Source: JACDAS01 sp046262415
GTDB taxonomy: Bacteria; Actinomycetota; Thermoleophilia; Gaiellales; Gaiellaceae
Length of the DNA stretch: 26,055 bases
Reading direction: 5' to 3'
NCBI GenBank assembly: GCA_046262415.1
Contig: JBHEMU010000129.1
Location: 1 to 26,055 of the forward strand
In this document: positions 22,367 to 26,055 of the stretch, in pieces
Numbering within the stretch: position 1 is the first letter of the stretch
Layout: each line of letters begins with the position of its first letter
Position numbers and translations under genes: made by a program
Notes under the pieces: model-generated
Seen by the model: the letters and a program-made list of their open reading frames with translations, nothing else
Databases searched by the model: none
Told to the model about the DNA's origin: nothing

Positions 22367-23753
22367 ATCCGGCGCCGGCGGCCGCCCCCGCGGCGACGGC
22401 GGCCCCGGCTGCCGTCACGCCGAAGTGGGCGAGGATGGCGGGCTTGACGTCGACGATGCTCCGCGGCTCGGCATCGACGCCGATCGTCAGGACGGGCACC
22501 TCGGAGTCGGCCGTCGTGAGGGAGCCGTGGCTGCCGCCTCCGGCATGGTGGCCGCCGGCGAGGTCGGCGAACTCGGCGCCCGGGGCGGCGGAGACGAGGA
22601 CGTCGCCGGCGTTCGGATTCGCGAGCGCGGCCCAGGCCCGCGTCAGGGCCTCGGGGTGGTCGAGGAGCGATGCGTCGCCTTCGGTCTCCCAGCCGCCCTC
22701 GGCGGGCCTGAAGCGAAGCTCCTCTCCCTGCCGCCGGGCGACCGCCTCCCCCGCCTCCAGGAAGAGCGTCACCTCGGCCGCCGGTTCCCCGTCGACCCGC
22801 TCGGCGAGGGAGCGCGCGTCCAGGCGGCACCTCGGCAGGCGGTAGACCATCGCCGCCCGGTTCGAGGCCGTGACGACGACCTCGGCGCTCGCCTCGGCAC
22901 CCCGACGGTAGAGCGAGAGGTCGGCGAAGCGCTGCTCGAGCGTCACGCCCCGTTCGACCCGACTCTGCCCGTGGTCGGAGCACAGGATCACCGCGTAGCG
23001 GTCGAGGAACCCGTCCGGCCCCCCGGCCGCCTCGAGGAGCGTCGCGATCGCACGGTCGGCCGCTACCAGCGCCTCCCACGCCGCGCCCGGGCCGAGCGCG
23101 TGCGAGGCGAGGTCGTAGTCGGAGAGGTAGTACGTGAGGAAGTCGAAGCCGTCGCGGGCGACGAGCCAGCGCCCCGCGGCGGTCGCGTAGGCGTCCACCG
23201 ACCCGGCGGCACGGTTGCGGACCGCGAAGGGGGCGCCGGTCACGTCCGACTCGAAGAGGCTGTAGTAGAAGAACCGTCTCGGGCCGTGGGCCGCGGGCGT
23301 CAGCCCCGGTACGGTCGGCAGGTGCCGCGTCCGACCGCGGTAGCACGTGACGTTGATCGCGGCCGGCACCAGTCCGGCATCCTCGAGGGACTCGTACACC
23401 GTCGTCGCGCGGCGGGAGAGATGGCGCTCGTTGAGCGAGAAGATCGTGTCGCGCAGCGAGCGGATCGCCCCCGCGGTCAGGACGGCGCCGAGCGAGGAGC
23501 CGTACTCGACCAGCCGCCGCTCGGCGCGGTCGTACCAGACCAGGTGTGGAATCCCGTGCACGTCCGGATGCGTGCCGGTGGCGATCGAGGACATGCAGAC
23601 CGGCGTCAGGGAGGGGAACGTCGAGATCCCGCGTCGGTAGCTGCCGCGCCCGGCCAGGTAGGACAGCGCCGGCGTGCGCGCGTCGTCGGCGGCTCCCTCG
23701 AACACGTCGGGGGTGAGGCCGTCGACGATGATCAGGACGAGCGGCTTGGCCAC
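22365..23753 (-). CDS. type I phosphodiesterase / nucleotide pyrophosphatase family protein
   Basis: This 462-residue enzyme of the alkaline phosphatase superfamily starts MAKPLVLIIVDGLTPDVFEG. Asp11 is the first metal ligand and Thr50 in FPSLTPVCMSSIATG is the likely nucleophile, followed by THPDVHGIP. Further metal ligands are in YLSDYDLASHALGP and CSDHGQSR, and a late His lies in GGHHAGGGSHGSL. All positions needed for a two-metal phospho- or sulfo-transfer site are present. There is no signal peptide or helix, so it should be cytoplasmic, which is unusual for this superfamily. The last 20 residues are almost all Ala and Gly. GTG at 23753 is chosen because homology starts there. It is 16 bases after a small membrane protein gene. 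Substrate unknown; phosphodiester or pyrophosphate bonds are likely. Confidence 0.85.
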   Translation of the reverse strand: MAKPLVLIIVDGLTPDVFEGAADDARTPALSYLAGRGSYRRGISTFPSLTPVCMSSIATGTHPDVHGIPHLVWYDRAERRLVEYGSSLGAVLTAGAIRSLRDTIFSLNERHLSRRATTVYESLEDAGLVPAAINVTCYRGRTRHLPTVPGLTPAAHGPRRFFYYSLFESDVTGAPFAVRNRAAGSVDAYATAAGRWLVARDGFDFLTYYLSDYDLASHALGPGAAWEALVAADRAIATLLEAAGGPDGFLDRYAVILCSDHGQSRVERGVTLEQRFADLSLYRRGAEASAEVVVTASNRAAMVYRLPRCRLDARSLAERVDGEPAAEVTLFLEAGEAVARRQGEELRFRPAEGGWETEGDASLLDHPEALTRAWAALANPNAGDVLVSAAPGAEFADLAGGHHAGGGSHGSLTTADSEVPVLTIGVDAEPRSIVDVKPAILAHFGVTAAGAAVAAGAAAGAG

Positions 23754-23769
23754 GCCCGGTCGCCCCGGA

Positions 23770-24189
23770 TCAGTCGCGCGCGAGGACCCGCAGCCCCGCG
23801 TACCGGTCCCCCGCGCGCCGCCGTAGCCGAGCCGCCACCGCCGGTAGGAGCGCCGCCTCCACGTAGCCGAGAACGGGAACGAGCGCGAGCGCCCCCAAAA
23901 GGAGCCCGCCCAGCGCGAACAGGACGGCGGTGCCGGCGCGGGTGCCGCCCCGGCGCAGCGTCCCACGGGCCAGCTGCAGCGCCCCCGTCGCCCCCGCCAG
24001 CCCACCGGCCGCCCCCCCGGCTGCGGCCCACCATCCGTCGATCGCGTAGCCGGCCCCGGCCCCGGCGGCGCCGGCCAGGGCGAGCGCGGCCGGAAGCGCC
24101 GCCCGCGCGGGTGCGATCGGGCCCGAGACGAGGACGCCGACACCCGCTCCGACGCCCACGGCGAGCCCGATCCAGTACCAGGCGCCCAT
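23770..24189 (-). CDS. small Ala/Gly-rich membrane protein, unrecognised
   Basis: The 139-residue protein has about four hydrophobic segments (MGAWYWIGLAVGVGAGVGVL onwards). A short basic linker (ARGTLRRGGTR) follows, then a further pair of helices and a basic C-terminal tail ending LRVLARD. I recognise no family. ATG at 24189 is chosen over a longer frame to 24222, because the hydrophobic start fits and TACACT lies eight bases upstream, suggesting a leaderless message. It is divergent from the thioredoxin-fold gene and followed by the phosphoesterase gene after 16 bases, so the two are probably cotranscribed. Confidence 0.68.
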   Translation of the reverse strand: MGAWYWIGLAVGVGAGVGVLVSGPIAPARAALPAALALAGAAGAGAGYAIDGWWAAAGGAAGGLAGATGALQLARGTLRRGGTRAGTAVLFALGGLLLGALALVPVLGYVEAALLPAVAARLRRRAGDRYAGLRVLARD

Positions 24190-24197
24190 CGCCGCCC

Positions 24198-24203
24198 AGT
24201 GTA
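24198..24203 (-). promoter_or_regulatory. possible -10 box (TACACT) for the small membrane protein
   Basis: TACACT matches TAnnnT and ends eight bases before the ATG at 24189, so transcription would begin at or next to the start codon. No SD is visible and no clear -35 is seen. It lies in the 77-base divergent gap before the thioredoxin-fold gene. Confidence 0.35.
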
Positions 24204-24266
24204 GTCGCCGGCCTCGGCGCATCGGGCTCGCGCAAGTTCGCGCCTGCGGGGGGATCTATCTCGGAG

Positions 24267-24605
24267 ATGCCGGATCCCGATCGCACCGACGACGGCCGGC
24301 TGCTGCTCGTCTTCTTCACCTCCGAGCAGTCGGGGCCGGCTCGCCGGATGGAGAGCCTGCTGGCTCACCTGTCCCGCAAGGAACGGGAGCGGTTGCGGGT
24401 CGCCCGCGTCGACGTCGAGCGAAACGAGGATGTCGCGGCGCGGTTCGAGATCGACGTGATCCCGACGCTCGTCCTCGTCAAGGGCAAGCGCGTCTGGGGC
24501 CGGCTCGAGGGCCGCTCCAGCGCCTCGCGAATCGCCGGGCTGCTCGAGCCGCACCTCACCGAGCGGCCGGCTCGCCTGCCGGAAGCAGCGCCACAGCCCG
24601 CCTGA
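24267..24605 (+). CDS. thioredoxin-fold protein lacking the active-site cysteines
   Basis: The 112-residue protein has the thioredoxin layout: strand LLLVFFTSE, the active-site helix, strand LRVARVDVERNEDVAARFEI, and the cis-Pro loop VIPTLVLVKGKRVWGRLEG with Pro66. Where the CGPC pair should be it reads SGPA (22-25), so both cysteines are replaced and the protein contains none. It cannot act as a thiol reductant; chaperone, adaptor or protein-binding roles are known for such folds. ATG at 24267 begins just ahead of the first strand. CGGAG abuts the ATG and is too close for a normal SD. It is transcribed alone, divergent from the small membrane protein and convergent with the E2 gene. Confidence 0.85.
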   Translation: MPDPDRTDDGRLLLVFFTSEQSGPARRMESLLAHLSRKERERLRVARVDVERNEDVAARFEIDVIPTLVLVKGKRVWGRLEGRSSASRIAGLLEPHLTERPARLPEAAPQPA

Positions 24606-24732
24606 TCTGCGGGCGCGGCAGTCCGCCTGCCCGGCCCGCGACGTACTTCCCTTTGACGGCCGGCGAGATCGCCTCGGCGAGATCCGGGGCCTGCCCGGCG
24701 TCCCTTGGCTCGCCCGGCCTGCTCGTGCTCAT
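24556..24732 (-). CDS. possible 58-residue protein coupled to the E2 gene
   Basis: ATG at 24732 overlaps the stop of the E2 gene as ATGA, and the frame runs to TGA at 24556-24558. The middle reads PAVKGKYVAGRAGGLPRPQI; the peptide is basic and has no helix or known motif. Its last 50 bases overlap the convergent thioredoxin-fold gene. The overlap style resembles real junctions elsewhere in the window, but in GC-rich DNA such short frames arise by chance. No other gene fills 24606-24728. Confidence 0.35.
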   Translation of the reverse strand: MSTSRPGEPRDAGQAPDLAEAISPAVKGKYVAGRAGGLPRPQIRRAVALLPAGEPAAR

Positions 24733-25901
24733 GCCTGCGGCTGCTCGAGCCTGCCGATCACCGCGAGGCCGAACGCGGCCGCCCGGGCACCGTCCACGAC
24801 CCGGTGGTCGAACGTCACCGAGACGTGTCCGATCTGCCGGACGACGACCTCCCCGCCGGCGACGACCGGGCGCGCGGCAATCCGGTGGAGGCCCAGGATG
24901 CCGACCTCCGGGTGGTTGATCAGAGGAGTGGCGAGCAGCCCGGCGAGCTTGCCCGCGCTCGTGACCGTGAACGTGGAGCCGCGCAGCTCCTCGGGGGCGA
25001 GGGTGCCCGCGCGCGCGCCGTCGGCCAGGCGCTGCGAGTCGGCCGCGATCTCCTCCAGGGAGCGCGTGTCGCAGCCGCGGACGACGGGGACGACGAGACC
25101 CGCCTCCGTCTGGACGGCCAGCCCGAGGTCGTACCGGTCGAGGTAGACGATCTCCTCTCCCTCGAGCCGCGCGTTCAGCTCGGGGAACTCACGCAGCGAG
25201 AGAGCGGTCGCCCGCAGGAGGTGAGCCACGAGGCTCAGCTCGCCGCGCCGGCGCTCGAGCTCGGTGAAGTCGCACTCCTCCACCCACGTGACCGCAGGGA
25301 TCTCCCGATGGGCCCGCGTCAGGTGCTCCGCGATCCGCCGCCGGACGCCCCGCAGCGGCTCGCGGCGTCCCTCCGGGCCAGGTCCTTGGGCCTGACCCCC
25401 GGACGGGGCCGGCGCGGACGGGAGACCGGCGGCTGCGCGGCGGACGTCGTCCTCGGTCAGCCGGCGGTTCGGGCCCGTCGCCTGCAGCGAGTCGGGGTCG
25501 ACGCCCAGCTCCTCCGCGAGCCTGCGGACGAGCGGTGTCGCCCGCACCCGTCCCGCCGAGACGGGTTCCCGGGCCTGGCCCCGGGCCGTGTCCGTTTCGG
25601 GCTGGGCCCGTGGCCCGGCGGCCGGCTGCGGCGCTACGGCCGCGGCCCCGCCGGCGTCGTCCCCCGCGCCGCCGATCACGACGATCACCGTGCCGACCGG
25701 GACGACCTCGCCCTCGCCCGCCAGGAGCTTGGAGACGATCCCCGCGGCGGGTGAGGGGATCTCCACGGTCGTCTTGTCCGTCTGGATCTCGACGAGCGGA
25801 TCGTCCTCGGCGATCTCCTGCCCTTCGGAGACGAGCCAGCGCGCGACCTCCCCCTCGGTGAGCCCCTCGCCCAGGTCGGGCAGCTTGAACTCGTACGCCA
25901 C
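24729..25901 (-). CDS. lipoyl-dependent dihydrolipoamide acyltransferase (E2 of a 2-oxoacid dehydrogenase)
   Basis: E2 carries acyl groups on lipoyllysine and transfers them to CoA. The 390-residue protein has one N-terminal lipoyl domain with Lys43 in EIQTDKTTVEIPSP. A Pro/Ala/Gly-rich linker follows (about 78-115), then a peripheral-subunit-binding domain (about 118-157, RVRATPLVRRLAEELGV). The C-terminal catalytic domain ends VTFDHRVVDGA, with His366 and Asp370. PAVTWVEECDFTEL is closest to branched-chain or generic 2-oxoacid E2 proteins; the substrate (pyruvate or branched-chain) cannot be decided. GTG at 25901 is used since AYEFKLPDLGEGL follows directly; no SD is evident. E1 and E3 genes are not in the window, and 154 bases of structured non-coding DNA lie upstream. 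Confidence 0.93.
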   Translation of the reverse strand: MAYEFKLPDLGEGLTEGEVARWLVSEGQEIAEDDPLVEIQTDKTTVEIPSPAAGIVSKLLAGEGEVVPVGTVIVVIGGAGDDAGGAAAVAPQPAAGPRAQPETDTARGQAREPVSAGRVRATPLVRRLAEELGVDPDSLQATGPNRRLTEDDVRRAAAGLPSAPAPSGGQAQGPGPEGRREPLRGVRRRIAEHLTRAHREIPAVTWVEECDFTELERRRGELSLVAHLLRATALSLREFPELNARLEGEEIVYLDRYDLGLAVQTEAGLVVPVVRGCDTRSLEEIAADSQRLADGARAGTLAPEELRGSTFTVTSAGKLAGLLATPLINHPEVGILGLHRIAARPVVAGGEVVVRQIGHVSVTFDHRVVDGARAAAFGLAVIGRLEQPQA

Positions 25902-25935
25902 GCGAGCAGTCTGCCCTAGGCTGGACTGTCACCGA

Positions 25936-25958
25936 GTTCTCCCGACACGTGGGAGAAC
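25936..25958. other. 8-bp inverted repeat upstream of the E2 gene
   Basis: GTTCTCCC and GGGAGAAC flank a seven-base loop, GACACGT. It lies 35 bases upstream of the E2 start and 20 bases from a stronger hairpin. It could be an operator or part of a structured leader. Confidence 0.4.
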
Positions 25959-25977
25959 GTCGATAGGGCTTTGACGC

Positions 25978-26005
25978 GACAGCGCCCGGTGTCCCGGGCG
26001 CTGTC
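25978..26005. terminator. strong 12-bp hairpin, possible terminator or leader structure
   Basis: GACAGCGCCCGG and CCGGGCGCTGTC are perfectly complementary around a TGTC loop. Stability should be very high. No T-tract follows on either strand, so intrinsic termination is plausible but not shown. It could end transcription arriving from beyond the right edge or shape the 5' leader of the E2 message. Confidence 0.4.
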
Positions 26006-26025
26006 CGTCTCGCGACTCAGTCTCT

Positions 26026-26051
26026 CTTCCTTCACGGCCAAGCAAAGGAAG
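26026..26051. other. 7-bp inverted repeat at the right edge
   Basis: CTTCCTT and AAGGAAG are separated by 12 bases. It is the third inverted repeat in 120 bases and weaker than its neighbours; chance is possible. Confidence 0.25.
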
Positions 26052-26055
26052 GGAG

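Noticed and set aside
21531..24605. A 1024-codon open frame on the plus strand across gtrA, pcm and the phosphoesterase gene
   Set aside because: Its product is Arg/Glu/Gly-rich low-complexity sequence antisense to three recognisable genes; it is a GC-rich shadow. Only the last 112 codons (thioredoxin fold) are real.
25936..25968. Resemblance of GAGTTCTCCC and ACGTCGATAGGGC to the 3' part of 23S rRNA
   Set aside because: The match covers only short pieces, and the following bases do not continue as 23S rRNA does; no other rRNA landmark is present.
1..26055. tRNA, rRNA, CRISPR array, insertion sequence, prophage or restriction genes
   Set aside because: None was recognised by reading; there are no repeat-spacer arrays, transposase motifs or tRNA-like folds that I could identify.

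Overview
The window is high-GC bacterial DNA, densely packed and mostly coding. It most resembles an actinobacterium of the Thermoleophilia/Gaiella-like branch rather than a classical Actinomycete. The reasons are futalosine-route menaquinone genes (mqnA, mqnC, mqnE) and a cytochrome bc complex of the b6 type (short QcrB, and subunit IV fused to a cytochrome c) with a three-helix Rieske protein. GTG starts are common, as are four-base GTGA overlaps between genes. The taxonomic placement is inference from gene content; no rRNA or marker search was possible.

Left block (about 1-16213, all on the minus strand, read right to left). A likely single transcription unit runs from a TTG-started ABC ATPase at 16213 to a polyprenyl diphosphate synthase ending at 4894. 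No internal gap in it exceeds about 30 bases. Its order is ABC ATPase, ABC permease, hemB, hemL, an unrecognised 182-residue protein, a 50-residue one-helix protein, a UbiD-like decarboxylase, qcrA (Rieske), qcrB (cytochrome b), qcrC (subunit IV plus cytochrome c), ubiX, menG and polyprenyl synthase. After two gaps with regulatory-looking sequence come mqnE and then mqnA-mqnC. A secreted intradiol-dioxygenase-like protein overlaps the end of mqnC, and a DUF2157-type membrane protein runs off the left edge. Together this block makes the quinone (ring, side chain, decarboxylation, methylation), early tetrapyrrole for heme, and the complex that oxidises the quinol. mqnB, mqnD and the UbiA-type prenyltransferase are not in the window.

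Middle (16214-17994, plus strand). A divergent region is followed by a membrane-anchored, catalytically degenerate M23/LytM-like protein and a YmdB-type metallophosphoesterase.

Right block (18164-25901). On the minus strand are envelope genes: a GT87-like membrane glycosyltransferase, a second GT-C-like membrane protein interrupted by one in-frame TGA, and a GtrA-like protein. These are followed by an isoaspartyl methyltransferase (probably starting at CTG behind a perfect Shine-Dalgarno), an alkaline-phosphatase-superfamily enzyme and a small membrane protein. A plus-strand thioredoxin-fold protein without active-site cysteines then converges on a minus-strand lipoyl E2 acyltransferase. The last 150 bases hold three inverted repeats and no gene.

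No tRNA, rRNA, CRISPR array, insertion sequence or phage gene was recognised. No gene-free stretch exceeds 300 bases. The items most worth a second look are the quinone-heme-bc gene block with its two small unknown proteins, the quinone-reductase-site changes in QcrB, the interrupted glycosyltransferase, the CTG start, and the three proteins that keep a fold but have lost or altered catalytic residues (M23-like, thioredoxin-like, ABC ATPase).
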